This document shows positions 34,283-43,797 of a stretch of DNA of 64,000 nucleotides, piece after piece. Source of the DNA: SG8-41 sp963699525 (GTDB taxonomy: Bacteria > Pseudomonadota > Gammaproteobacteria > Burkholderiales > SG8-41); contig CAVOUI010000006.1 of assembly GCA_963699525.1 (NCBI GenBank), positions 416,009 through 480,008 of the forward strand. Direction: 5' to 3'. The notes under the pieces are model-generated. The model ran no database searches and had not been told where the DNA came from. It saw nothing but the letters and a program-made list of their open reading frames with translations. The translations under genes and the position numbers were made by a program. How positions within the stretch are numbered: the stretch's first letter is position 1; the number at the start of each line of letters is the position of its first letter.

Positions 34283-35127
34283 AACTCGCTCCGCCCGATC
34301 CGGGGCTGCTGTCGCTCAATACGGCGACCGTGCGAGAGAAGTGGAGTCTGCGCGAAATGATCCAGGGCTGCGCGCGCCACGGCATCCGCGGCATCTCCCC
34401 ATGGCGCGACAAGCTCGCGGAGGTCGGCGCAAAGGAAGCGGCGAAGCTGATCCGCGATCACGGCCTGACCGTGACGGGGCTCTGCCGCGGCGGCATGTTC
34501 CCGGCTGCGGACCGGAAAGGGCGGCAGGCGGCGCTCGATGACAACCTGCGCGCGGTGGAGGAGGCGGCGACCCTCCGCGCACGCTGCCTGGTGCTCGTCG
34601 CGGGCGGGCTGCCGAAGGGGTCGAAGGACCTTGCCGGCGCGCGCGAGATGGTGCGCGACGGCATCGGGGAGCTGCTCGACCGGGCGCGCGCCGCGGGCGT
34701 GCCGCTCGCGATCGAGCCCCTGCACCCGATGTATTGCGCCGATCGCGCCTGCGTCAACACGATGGCGCACGCGCTCGACTTGTGCGACCAGCTCGATTCC
34801 GGGAAGGGCGGGGCGCTCGGCGTTGCGGTGGACGTCTACCACGTGTGGTGGGACCCCAACCTCGAACAGGGCATCGCCCGCGCGGGGGACAAGCGCCTGC
34901 TCGCGTTCCACATCTGCGACTGGCTCGTGCCGACGACCGACCTGCTGCTCGACCGCGGCATGATGGGCGACGGCGTGATCGATCTCCCGCTCATCCGCTC
35001 GTGGATGGAGGCCGCCGGCTACCGCGGCTTTCACGAAGCGGAGATCTTCTCCGCGAAGAACTGGTGGAAGCGCGAGCCGGACGACGTGCTCGGCGTCGTC
35101 AAGCGCCGCCACCAGGAGTGCTGCTGA
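34279..35127 (+). CDS. Sugar phosphate isomerase/epimerase-type TIM-barrel protein
   Basis: A 282-residue AP-endonuclease-2/xylose-isomerase-like barrel. Metal ligands typical of the family are visible: the Glu in AIEPLHPMY (near residue 150), Asp/His in VAVDVYHVWWD (near 188), His in LAFHICDW (near 212) and Glu in FHEAEIFS (near 252). It probably isomerises or epimerises a keto-sugar or cyclitol. It overlaps the DUF993 stop by four bases and closes the three-gene cassette. 219 bp without a gene follow. Confidence 0.85.
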   Translation: MKLAPPDPGLLSLNTATVREKWSLREMIQGCARHGIRGISPWRDKLAEVGAKEAAKLIRDHGLTVTGLCRGGMFPAADRKGRQAALDDNLRAVEEAATLRARCLVLVAGGLPKGSKDLAGAREMVRDGIGELLDRARAAGVPLAIEPLHPMYCADRACVNTMAHALDLCDQLDSGKGGALGVAVDVYHVWWDPNLEQGIARAGDKRLLAFHICDWLVPTTDLLLDRGMMGDGVIDLPLIRSWMEAAGYRGFHEAEIFSAKNWWKREPDDVLGVVKRRHQECC

Positions 35128-35346
35128 AATAAGTTCGGGGCGGCGTCGGCCGTTCCGATTTCACGCGTCTCCCCGAATCTGTCGTTCCGCCCCGACATTC
35201 GAGCCTCGAGTGTCGCAATCGAGCGACTTTTTTCTTTGCGAAATTCCATAACCGGAAAATTTTCGGCTACTCGAAAATAGTTTCGCGTCACGACTGCGGA
35301 CGGGCATCCGATAGTTTGGAAACCACCCGTGATGGAGGTCAGGACG

Positions 35347-37089
35347 ATGCGCTATCTACTTCGAGCCCTCTTTGCCGCGCTTGTCGCTGTGGCCCTCGGC
35401 GGCTGCGGCGCAGGCGACACTTCCCAGGCACAGACAGACCCTGGTCCGCAGGGCAGTGGCGTCAATCTCGCCGCCGTCCCGAAGTCGAGCTACCCCGCGC
35501 CGGCCGCGAGCGAGGCGGCGCGCTTCCTGAACCAGGTCTCGTTCGGAGCGAACGACGCCGAAATGGCCAAGGCGCAGCAGTACGGCTACAGCGCGATATT
35601 GGAAGACCAGTTCTTCATGCCCAGCCTCCGCACTCACGAGGGCTACATCAACACGGTGAGTCCAACGGACCTTGGCGACGAGCACGTGATGTACACCTTC
35701 TGGAGGGAAGCGGCGACCGGCCAGGACCAGCTGAAACGGCGCGTCGCGTTCGCGTTGTCGCAGATCTTCGTGATCTCGCTCCAGGACGCGAACCTCCAGA
35801 GTTACCGGCGCGGCGTGGCTTCGTATCTGGACATGCTCACCCGCAACGCCTTCGGCAACTATCGCCAGCTGCTCCAGGACGTGACGCTGCATCCGATGAT
35901 GGGCCTGTACCTTTCGCACCTGCGCAACCGCAAGGAGGATCCGGCAACCAATCGCGTACCCGACCAGAACTACGCTCGCGAGGTGATGCAGCTGTTCTCG
36001 ATCGGCCTCTATCGATTGAACCCGGACGGCACGCTCATGCTCGACGGCAACGGGCAGCCGATCGAAACCTACGGCCCCAACGACATCGTCGGCCTGTCGC
36101 GCGTGTTCACGGGTTTTTCCTGGGCGGGCTGCTCCAATACGTCCACCAGCTGCTTCAACGGCTCCGGGACTCAGTCTCCGAACCGGGAAGTGATGCCCAT
36201 GCAGGCCTTTCCGCAATTCCACTCGGTATCGGAAAAGACCTTCCTCGGGACGACCATTCCGACGAGCACCGCTTCGGATCCCATGGGAGACCTGAACCGC
36301 GCGCTCGACGTGATCGCGCTCCATCCCAACGTCGGCCCGTTCATCGGGCGGCAGTTGATCCAGCGCCTGGTGACCAGCAACCCATCGCCGGCGTACGTCG
36401 GACGCGTCGCCCAGGCGTTCAATTCCGGGCGCTACCAGTCGGGCGCCTACAGTGTGGGCACGGGCCAGCGCGGCGACCTTAAAGCGACGATCGCGGCGAT
36501 CCTGCTCGACATCGAGGCGCGCACCGTCCCCACCAGCGATCCCGGCAAGACGCGCGAGCCCATTCTCAGGCTCGCCCAGTGGATGCGGGCCTTCAAGGCG
36601 CAGTCCGCCTCGGGCAATTTCCTGGTCGGCACGACCGACGATCAGGCCAGCTCGCTCGGCCAGTCGCCGATGCGCTCGCCGACGGTGTTCAATTTCTACC
36701 GCCCGGGCTACGTGCCGCCCAACACCGCGATCGCGACGGCGGGCCTGGTGGCTCCCGAGCTGCAGATCGTCAACGAGGTCTCGGTGGTCGGCTACTCGAA
36801 CTTCATGCGCAGCATCGTGCAGAACGGCGCCGGGGCCAATTCTCCGCGCGACGTCCAGCCGGACTATTCCGCCGAAATCGCGCTCGCCCACGACGCCAAT
36901 CTCCTGGTCGATCGCGTGAGCCTGCTTCTCACCGCCGGATCAATGAGCGCGGGAACCCGGAGTCTCATCGTCACCGCGGTCAATTCGATCCCGTACCCGG
37001 GCTCCAACGCGACGACCGCCCGCCTGAATCGCGCGCGGCTCGCAGTGTTCTTCACGCTGTCCTCGACCGATTACCTCGTTCAGAAATAG
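35347..37089 (+). CDS. DUF1800 lipoprotein
   Basis: A 580-residue exported protein with lipobox ALGGC after a hydrophobic N-terminus (MRYLLRALFAALVAV). The DUF1800 body begins ARFLNQVSFGANDAEMA and contains LKRRVAFALSQIFVIS, NYAREVMQLFSIGLY and TVFNFYRPGYVPP. Members are large periplasmic or surface proteins of unknown activity, almost always encoded just before a DUF1501 protein, as here (16 nt). I start at ATG 35347, preceded by GGAGG about 9 nt upstream (35333-35337), not at the GTG 18 nt earlier. Confidence 0.88.
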   Translation: MRYLLRALFAALVAVALGGCGAGDTSQAQTDPGPQGSGVNLAAVPKSSYPAPAASEAARFLNQVSFGANDAEMAKAQQYGYSAILEDQFFMPSLRTHEGYINTVSPTDLGDEHVMYTFWREAATGQDQLKRRVAFALSQIFVISLQDANLQSYRRGVASYLDMLTRNAFGNYRQLLQDVTLHPMMGLYLSHLRNRKEDPATNRVPDQNYAREVMQLFSIGLYRLNPDGTLMLDGNGQPIETYGPNDIVGLSRVFTGFSWAGCSNTSTSCFNGSGTQSPNREVMPMQAFPQFHSVSEKTFLGTTIPTSTASDPMGDLNRALDVIALHPNVGPFIGRQLIQRLVTSNPSPAYVGRVAQAFNSGRYQSGAYSVGTGQRGDLKATIAAILLDIEARTVPTSDPGKTREPILRLAQWMRAFKAQSASGNFLVGTTDDQASSLGQSPMRSPTVFNFYRPGYVPPNTAIATAGLVAPELQIVNEVSVVGYSNFMRSIVQNGAGANSPRDVQPDYSAEIALAHDANLLVDRVSLLLTAGSMSAGTRSLIVTAVNSIPYPGSNATTARLNRARLAVFFTLSSTDYLVQK

Positions 37090-37105
37090 CGATCGGAGGA
37101 ATCCC

Positions 37106-38482
37106 ATGCGTGCATCCCGCCGGCAGTTTCTCAAGACGTGCTCGCTCATGTCGGTCGCGGGCGCGGCCAGCCCCTTTGCGCTCAACCTCGCCGCGATCAG
37201 CGCGGCCTCGGCACAGGCGCTCCCAGGCTACAAGGCGCTCGTGTGCCTCTTCTTCTACGGCGGGAACGACCACACCAATACCTTCATCCCGTACGACCTC
37301 GCGTCGTACGGCGAGTACAGCGCGTCGCGCTCGTCGATCGCGATTCCCCGCGACGCGGCGCTCGCCGCCAACGCCACCGGTCCGGTCGCGTCGCAGGGTG
37401 GGCGCGAGTTTGCCTTCAATCCCGCGTTGACCGCATTCAAGAGCCACTGGGACGCGGGCAGACTCGCGGTGGTCGCCAACGTCGGGCCGCTGGTCGTGCC
37501 GACGACCAAGGCGCAGTACCAGAACCGGTCCGTGCCGCTGCCGCCGAAGCTGTTCTCGCACAACGACCAGCAGGCGGTGTGGCAGGCGTATCGGCCGATC
37601 GGGGAAGGCGCGAACATCGGCTGGGGCGGCCGGATCGGCGATCTGCTCGCGGGCCAGAATGCGAACGCCCTGTTCACGTGCATTTCCGCGGGCGGCAGCT
37701 CGGTATTCCTTTCGGGTGTGAACGTCCTCCAGTATCAAGTCGGCTCGAGCGGGCCCACGTCCATCTCCGGCATTTCCGGCACGATCTACGGCTCCGGAAC
37801 CGCGGCATCAACCGCCTACCGCAGCCTGATCACGGGCACGAGCCCGAACCTCATCGAGAATGAACTGCGCGTGGTCACGAACCGGTCGATCACGGCGAAC
37901 CAGCAGCTCGCCGCGGCGCTTCCGGCCGCGTCCACGCTGGTGCCGGCGATCCCCGCCAACAACAACCTCGCCTCGCAGCTCGGTGTCATCGCCCGCATCA
38001 TCGCCGCACGGACGACGCTCGGGTCGAACCGGCAGGTTTTCCTGGTCAGCATCGGCGGCTTCGATAGCCACGACTTCCTCCTCACCCAGCATGCCCAGCA
38101 ACTGACCCTGGTGAACAACGCGGTGGACGCGTTTTACTCCTGGCTCGTGCAGCTGGGCGTGCAGAACGACGTGACGCTCTTCACCGCTTCGGATTTCGGG
38201 CGCACGCTCACCTCGAACGGCGACGGGTCGGACCACGGCTGGGGCTCGCATCATTTCGTTCTCGGCGGCTCGGTCGTGGGCCGCGACGTCTACGGATTCT
38301 TCAGCCCCACGGTGTTCGGCTCCAGCGTCGACATCGGGCAGGGAAACCTGGTTCCGGGCATCGCGGTCGATCAGTACGCGGCAACGTTCGGGCGCTGGCT
38401 CGGAGTGAGCGACACCGACATGCCGCTCGTCCTCCCCAACATCGTCAACTTCAGCCCGCGCTACGTGAGCTTGCTGCCCTGA
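37106..38482 (+). CDS. DUF1501 protein with twin-arginine-like leader
   Basis: A 458-residue exported protein. The leader SRRQFLKTCSLMSVAGAAS has the twin-arginine pattern, so it may be exported folded. The body matches DUF1501, a relative of the alkaline-phosphatase/sulfatase fold: LVCLFFYGGNDHTNTFIPYD at the start, SIGGFDSHDF in the middle and SDFGRTLTSNGDGSDHGWGSHH with probable metal ligands near the end. It partners the DUF1800 protein upstream, and the lipoprotein gene downstream starts 1 nt after its stop. Confidence 0.88.
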   Translation: MRASRRQFLKTCSLMSVAGAASPFALNLAAISAASAQALPGYKALVCLFFYGGNDHTNTFIPYDLASYGEYSASRSSIAIPRDAALAANATGPVASQGGREFAFNPALTAFKSHWDAGRLAVVANVGPLVVPTTKAQYQNRSVPLPPKLFSHNDQQAVWQAYRPIGEGANIGWGGRIGDLLAGQNANALFTCISAGGSSVFLSGVNVLQYQVGSSGPTSISGISGTIYGSGTAASTAYRSLITGTSPNLIENELRVVTNRSITANQQLAAALPAASTLVPAIPANNNLASQLGVIARIIAARTTLGSNRQVFLVSIGGFDSHDFLLTQHAQQLTLVNNAVDAFYSWLVQLGVQNDVTLFTASDFGRTLTSNGDGSDHGWGSHHFVLGGSVVGRDVYGFFSPTVFGSSVDIGQGNLVPGIAVDQYAATFGRWLGVSDTDMPLVLPNIVNFSPRYVSLLP

Positions 38483-38483
38483 G

Positions 38484-38933
38484 ATGATTCCTCGGATCGG
38501 TATCAGGCATTCGGCTGGCGTGGCGCTGCTGCTCGCACTTGCTGCATGCGGGGGCGGTGGCGAGGACGCGCCGCCGTCTTCCGCGCCGCCTCCCGCAGCG
38601 GGACTTCAACCGACGCTCACGTCCATTCAGGCCAACGTGTTCACACCGAGTTGCGCCAAGACACTCTGCCACGCCGGGCCCGGGGCTCAAGCCGGGCTGA
38701 GGCTCGATTCGGGCTTCAGCTGGGGACTATTAGTCAATGTCGTGAGCTCTCAGGACATGATGCGCACCCGCGTGATCCCGACGGATCCGGATGGAAGCTT
38801 TCTCATCCAGAAACTCGAGGGCGCGATGGGGATAATCGGTGCCCGCATGCCGGGAGACGGACCGCCCTATCTCCAGCAGGCGACGATCGACGTGATCCGC
38901 CAGTGGATCCAGAACGGCGCGCTGAATAACTGA
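38484..38933 (+). CDS. Cytochrome c-like lipoprotein with CX4CH motif
   Basis: A 149-residue lipoprotein (lipobox LAACG, mature start rich in Gly/Pro/Ser). The domain has FTPSCAKTLCHAGPGAQ, in which two cysteines are four residues apart (CX4CH) instead of the usual CXXCH, then RVIPTDPDGSFLIQKLEG, RMPGDGPP and IDVIRQWIQNGA. The pattern matches small planctomycete-type cytochrome-like domains. Whether heme is attached is uncertain because of the spacing. Third gene of the DUF1800-DUF1501 set. Confidence 0.7.
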   Translation: MIPRIGIRHSAGVALLLALAACGGGGEDAPPSSAPPPAAGLQPTLTSIQANVFTPSCAKTLCHAGPGAQAGLRLDSGFSWGLLVNVVSSQDMMRTRVIPTDPDGSFLIQKLEGAMGIIGARMPGDGPPYLQQATIDVIRQWIQNGALNN

Positions 38934-39005
38934 CGCGCCGGCCGGAATGCCCCGCGGCCCGCGGGCGGGGTAAACTGTCGCCTCTCCTCATTTCCCGGGA
39001 ACCGC

Positions 39006-39414
39006 ATGGCGCTTCTCGAATGGTCCGAGACGCTCGCTTCTCGGCCAGCCCGTAATGGACGAGACGCACCGCGAGTTCGTCGAGCTGCTCAACCGCTTCG
39101 GCGCGGCGAATGAGGCCGAGCGCCTCGCGCGGCTCGACGAATTCATCGCCCATACCGAGGCGCACTTCCGCCAGGAAGAGGCGTGGATGGAGCGCATGCA
39201 ATTCCCGCCGCTGGGCTGCCACCGCACCGAGCACGAGGGGGTGCTCGAGGTCATGCGGGAAGTGAGGAAGCGCATCGCCGGCGGGGAGTCGCACTACGCA
39301 GCGGTGTTGGCGCAGGCGATCGCCGAGTGGTTCCCGCTGCACGCGCAGTCGATGGACACCGTCCTCGCGCTCTACATCCGCGAGACCGGCTTCAGGACCG
39401 ACGCCGCGGCCTGA
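39006..39414 (+). CDS. Bacteriohemerythrin (one frameshift)
   Basis: Small oxygen-binding di-iron protein. The start ATG 39006 gives MALLEWSETLA; an extra T at 39038-39039 then breaks the frame. Removing it continues LGQPVMDETHREFVELLN. Iron ligands are visible as the His in DETH, His/His/Glu in HTEAHFRQEE, His in HRTEH, and His and Asp in HAQSMD. About 136 residues, the normal size. It probably stores or delivers oxygen, perhaps for the oxygenases encoded nearby (inference). Confidence 0.9.
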
Positions 39415-39460
39415 GCGGGGTGTCATGTTTCTGTAACATCGGAGTCGTAGCCTACGCCGC

Positions 39461-40459
39461 GTGCAGACCTGCCTCCTGCGCGCGGCATTCGCCGGTGCGG
39501 TGATCCTTGCGCTGCCGCCGGGCGCCGTCCTGGCGCAGGGCACGGCGCGCGCGGCCGTGTCCGACTACCCGATGCGTCCGGTGCGCATGATCGTGCCGCT
39601 CGCTCCCGGCGGCGGGAGCGATATCGTCGGGCGCATCGTCGCGCAGGCGCTGACCGGGCTCTGGGGCCAGACCGTGGTGGTGGACAATCGCCCCGGGGCG
39701 GGCAGCACGGTCGGCACGGCGATCGCGGCGAAATCCCAGGCCGACGGCCACACGCTGCTCGTTTCGAGCTCTTCGGTCGCGATCTCCCCGGCCCTCTACA
39801 AGGACCTGGCTTACGACGTCCGGCGCGACTTCGCGGGCGTGACGCTGATCGCGAGCCAGCCGAGCGTGCTCGCGGTGCATCCATCCGTTCCGGTAGGGTC
39901 GGTCTCCGAGCTGGTCGCGCTCGCCAAGTCGAGGCCCGGCAAGCTCGCGTATGCGTCGGCGGGATCCGGCAGCGCAACCCACCTCGGCACCGAGCTGCTG
40001 AAGTATTCGGCCGGCATCGATCTCCTGCACGTCCCCTACAAGAGCGCCGGCCTGGCAACCACCGCGTTGCTGTCGGGCGAGGCGCAGGTCCTGTTGACCA
40101 ACATGGCGAGTGTGGTGCCGCACCTGAAATCGGGCCGGATCAAGGCGCTCGGCGTGAGCAGCGCGAAACGCTCTCCGCTCGCGCCCGAGTTGCCCACGAT
40201 CGCGGAAGCGGGCGTTCCCGGATTCGAATATGCCACCTGGTACGGAATGCTGGTGCCCGCGGGAACACCCGCACCGCTCGTCGAGCGCATCCAGGGCGAT
40301 ACCGCGAAATCAATCCAGGCGCCGCAGGTGCGGGAGCGGTTCGTGGGGCAGGGCCTGGACGTCTACGGCACGACCTCGGCGGAATTCCAGGTCTACCTGG
40401 GCGCCGAGATCGTCAAATGGGACAAGCTCGTCCGCACGGCGTCCGTCCGCGTGGAGTGA
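39461..40459 (+). CDS. Bug/TctC-family periplasmic solute-binding protein (1)
   Basis: Binds carboxylated solutes in the periplasm for tripartite tricarboxylate transport. It has 332 residues with a signal peptide through about residue 26 (VLAQG). Family motifs: YPMRPVRMIVPLAPGGGSDIVGR, VVVDNRPGAGSTVG, YASAGSGSATHL and HVPYKSAG. Start GTG 39461. No TctA/TctB genes are nearby, so it is an orphan receptor like many Bug proteins of Burkholderiales. Confidence 0.92.
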   Translation: MQTCLLRAAFAGAVILALPPGAVLAQGTARAAVSDYPMRPVRMIVPLAPGGGSDIVGRIVAQALTGLWGQTVVVDNRPGAGSTVGTAIAAKSQADGHTLLVSSSSVAISPALYKDLAYDVRRDFAGVTLIASQPSVLAVHPSVPVGSVSELVALAKSRPGKLAYASAGSGSATHLGTELLKYSAGIDLLHVPYKSAGLATTALLSGEAQVLLTNMASVVPHLKSGRIKALGVSSAKRSPLAPELPTIAEAGVPGFEYATWYGMLVPAGTPAPLVERIQGDTAKSIQAPQVRERFVGQGLDVYGTTSAEFQVYLGAEIVKWDKLVRTASVRVE

Positions 40460-40486
40460 GCGGGTAGAGTCGACCGGCGCCGCGCC

Positions 40487-40807
40487 TCAGGCGGCGCGGG
40501 CAAGCGTCTCGCACTCGGCCTCGGCCAGGTAATTCAGCCGTTTCAGCGCGCAGACGAAAATATCCAGCGCCTCCTTGACGATCGCGCGATCCTGCTCGTC
40601 AAGCACCTCAAGCGGTGCGGCGAACGCGGCCTTGAGCCGACCCACGCGCGTGGCGAGGTCGTCCGTGGCGTCGATCGGCAAGCGACGCAGCTCTTCCGGC
40701 AGGCGCTCCAGGGGATCGCAGTAGCGCGCGGCCTCGACGTAGGAAGCCAACAGGAAGTAGATCTCGTGTGCGGTGGAGGCAGTGCGGATGATGTCGGCGA
40801 TGATCAT
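40487..40807 (-). CDS. Small hypothetical helical protein
   Basis: A 106-residue protein starting at ATG 40807 (MIIADIIRTASTAHEIYFLL) with AGAGGA upstream. It is predicted helical, with acidic and leucine-rich segments and no signal peptide or membrane span. No family recognised. It lies between the Bug gene (convergent) and the molybdenum hydroxylase genes, separated from the latter by a strong terminator. Confidence 0.6.
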   Translation of the reverse strand: MIIADIIRTASTAHEIYFLLASYVEAARYCDPLERLPEELRRLPIDATDDLATRVGRLKAAFAAPLEVLDEQDRAIVKEALDIFVCALKRLNYLAEAECETLARAA

Positions 40808-40919
40808 GGATGATGTCCTCTTCTCGCGGCGGCGCGAGCGGGGATCGCACGCTGCCGTTGCCGCCGAGGATAGTCCGCGTATGTGACAGGCGTTTGAAGC
40901 GGTCCCGGCGCGCCCACCC

Positions 40920-40948
40920 AAAAAAACGGGGCGGCCTGAGCCGCCCCG
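40920..40948 (-). terminator. Terminator after the molybdenum hydroxylase operon
   Basis: CGGGGCGGC (40927-40935) pairs with GCCGCCCCG (40940-40948) around CTGA. Read on the minus strand it is followed by seven T residues (40926-40920), so it ends transcription of the operon at 41005-43701. Confidence 0.85.
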
Positions 40949-40954
40949 GCTGCA

Positions 40955-40999
40955 TACCACCCCCATCCCGACCTTCCCCCATCAAGGGGGAAGGGGGCC
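40955..40999. repeat. Short dispersed palindrome CTTCCCCC...GGGGGAAG
   Basis: CCTTCCCCC and GGGGGAAGG face each other around ATCAA, preceded by CCCCCATCCCGA. The unit resembles short GC-rich interspersed palindromes found at gene ends in proteobacteria. It lies just after the molybdenum hydroxylase stop. Confidence 0.45.
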
Positions 41000-41004
41000 C
41001 ATTG

Positions 41005-43217
41005 TCATGCCGACTTCAGCGCCGCCAGCACCTTGTCGGGCGTGAACGGCACCGAACGCACCCGCGCGCCGACCGCATCGTAGATCGCGTTGGCGATCGC
41101 GGAAGGCACCACGGCAGCCGTCGGCTCGCCCGCGCCCCACGGCCGCTCGGTCGGGCGGTCGATGAGATCGATGTAGACGACGGGCACGTCCGGGAATCTG
41201 CAGGATGGGATAGCTCTTCCAGTCGAGGCTCGTCACCATCGAGCGGTCCCACTGCAGGTCCTCGATCAGCGTGCGGCTGACGGTCTGCACCACGTTGCCA
41301 TCGATCTGGTTCCTCAAGCCGTCGGGATTGATGATCTGGCCGCAGTCGTGCGCGACGTAGAAGCGGTCGACCTTTACCTGGCCGGTGCGGCGGTTGACGG
41401 TCACGTCGGCGACCACCGCCGACGTAGGTGCGCACCAGCTCGTACTTGATGTAGGAGAAGCCGCGGCCGCGCGCGATGTCGCCCTTGTCGCGCGGGGTCT
41501 TCCCGCGCGGCGTCCAGTTCGCCATTCGCACGCAGCGGTCGATGCACTCCGCCCCGCGCGGGTCCTTCAGCTGCCGCAGGCGGTACTCGACGGGGTCGGC
41601 GCCCGCCGCCGCCGCGCACTCGTCCATGAAGCATTCGTTGGCGTAGGTGTTCTGCATGCGGCCCGGCGTGCGGATCCACGACGGCTTGAACGGCGTCTCC
41701 GCCAGCCAGCGCGCGGTCGCCTTGATGTTGGGGAAGGTGTAGGGGACCGCGAGCGACTGGAAGATGTTGCCCGGGAAGGCGGTGTCCTTGGGCAGCCCCG
41801 CAAGCTCGGCGGCGGTGAGCGTCACCTCGAATCCCTTGGGCCGGTTCGGCATGTAGCCCATGACTTCCCATGCCACGACATTGCCGCCGGCATCGAGCGC
41901 GGCGCGGTTCTCGAGCAGCGTCGGCGGGCCTTTCGGCGACCAGCCCTGCTCGTCGGCGCGCGTCCACTGCAGGCGCACCGGCTTGCCGATTTCTTTCGCG
42001 ATCAGCGCGGCTTCCGCCGCCGCGTCCTCGTGCCCGTTCCGGCCGTAGCATCCCGCGCCCTCGATATAGATGCAGCGGATGTCCTCGGCCTTCAGGTCGA
42101 GCATCTTCGCGAGCTGCCGCCGCAGCATGTGCGTCGCCTGCGAGGGGGTCCAGACCGTGAGCTTGCCGCCCTGGTATTCGGCGACGGCGCACGATGGTCC
42201 AATCGAGCCGTGGGTGTGCACCGCGAAGTCGTAGGTGGCGGAAAGCTGGCGCGCGCCGGCCGGCATGGCCTTGGCCGTGTCGCCGACGCTCTGGAACGAC
42301 TCGTCCCTCACGACTTTCGTGTTGCGCACGTATTCCCAGGTCCGGCTCTTTTCCGGCAGCCCTTCCCACTTTGACCAGCTCGTCTTGATCGCTCCGGCGC
42401 CCCGGATCGCGGCCCATTCGTTGCGTGCCACGACCGCGACGAAATTGCCCTTGCGCACCGTCGCGACGTATCCGGAGATCTTCTTCGCGGCCGAATCGTC
42501 CAGCGACAGCAGGTCGGCCTTCATCGCAGCCGGGCGCACCATGCGCGCGTGCAGCATTCCCTTGCGTTTGAAGTCCTGGATGTAGGTGAACTTGCCGGTG
42601 ACCTTGCCGGGAATGTCGAAGCGATTCACCGATTTCCCGACGATCGTGTACTCCGCGGGAGCCTTCAGCGGTGCCTTGGCATCCACCTTCATCTCGAAGT
42701 TCTTGCCGCCGACCAGCTGGGCGTACGTGACGTTCTTGCTGGTGGACCTGGCGGTGATCACGCCGTCCTTGACGGTCACGTCGCCTCGCTGCACGCCGAG
42801 CTTTGATGCGCCCTGCGCCAGCAGCGCCTCGCGCGCGGTCGCGCAGGCCTGCCGAAGCTGCATGCCGCCAATTTGTATGGAGAGGCTGCCCCAGGTGTTG
42901 CCCTGGTCGGGCGTCAGCGCGGTGTCGCCTTCCACCAGCGTCACCCGCTCCATCGGGACGTAGAGCTCCTCGGCCGCGATTTGAGTGAGCGCGGTGAAGA
43001 TGCCGGTCCCGAGATCCACCTTGCCGGAATAAACGGTGACGCGGCCCCTGGAGTCGACCGCAACGAAACCGTCCACCTGGTCAAGCGCGACCGTCTTGGC
43101 GGGCGCGGCCGGGGCCTTCTCTGCGGCTTCTGCCAGCGGATGTGCAAGGGGAAAGGTCACCATCAGGGCGCCGGAGGTCTTGAGAAAATCCCGACGGGAG
43201 AATGTTTCGATCTTCAT
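41005..43217 (-). CDS. Molybdopterin-binding subunit of a xanthine-oxidase-family hydroxylase (two frameshifts)
   Basis: Large subunit of an isoquinoline-1-oxidoreductase/aldehyde-oxidase type hydroxylase. The leader FSRRDFLKTSGALMV is a twin-arginine signal, so the enzyme is periplasmic. The two substrate/Mo-binding halves are recognisable (QGNTWGSLSIQIGGMQLRQA, GAGCYGRNGHEDAAAEAALI, GAGEPTAAVVPSAIANAI). Extra bases at about 41416 and 41190 break the frame; corrected, it reads TYVGVVADVTVN and LQIPDVPVVYIDL and ends at 41005, about 736 residues. The iron-sulfur subunit is encoded 13 nt upstream. Confidence 0.9.
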
Positions 43218-43230
43218 GGTGTTGTCCTCC

Positions 43231-43701
43231 TCACGCCATCATTTCGGAAGCGCGCTTCACCGCACGGATGATGCGCAGGTGCGTGCCGCAGCGGCACAGG
43301 TTGTTGGCAAGCGCCTCGCGGATCTGGGTTTCATTGGGGCGCCTGTTCGTAGCCAGCAGCTCGGCGGCCTGCATGATCATGCCATTGATGCAGTAGCCGC
43401 ATTGCACCGCCTGCTCCTGGATGAATGCTTCCTGGAGAGGGTGCAGCTTCGAGCCCGCGCCGAGGCCTTCCAGCGTCACTACCTTCTTGCCGGCGGCCTG
43501 GTTGACGGGGTAGACGCAGGAGCGCACGGCCTTGCCGTCCACATGCACCGTGCAGGATCCGCATTGAGCGAGTCCGCAGCCGAAGCGCGGTCCATGCAGG
43601 CCAAGGTCGTCGCGCAGCGCGTAGAGCAGCGGCATTTGCGGGTCGTCCACGCGCAAGTCCTGCGGCTTTCCGTTGACGTTGAGATTGAGGTTAGTGGCCA
43701 T
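43231..43701 (-). CDS. (2Fe-2S) subunit of the molybdenum hydroxylase
   Basis: A 156-residue electron-transfer subunit. The N-terminal plant-type [2Fe-2S] site is CGLAQCGSC plus a later Cys (SCVYP). The C-terminal helical domain has CGYCINGM and NLCRCGTH for the second cluster. I start at ATG 43701, with AGGAGGAG upstream. There is no leader of its own, so it probably rides with the twin-arginine large subunit. The electron acceptor is probably a cytochrome not encoded here. Confidence 0.93.
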   Translation of the reverse strand: MATNLNLNVNGKPQDLRVDDPQMPLLYALRDDLGLHGPRFGCGLAQCGSCTVHVDGKAVRSCVYPVNQAAGKKVVTLEGLGAGSKLHPLQEAFIQEQAVQCGYCINGMIMQAAELLATNRRPNETQIREALANNLCRCGTHLRIIRAVKRASEMMA

Positions 43702-43797
43702 CTTGTTCTCCTCCTGGGTGATGCGGCGGGGCACCCAATTTATTCCTGCTGCTTCATGCTGACAAGCCGCCGCAAAAGGCCATGATTTTCTTGAGGA

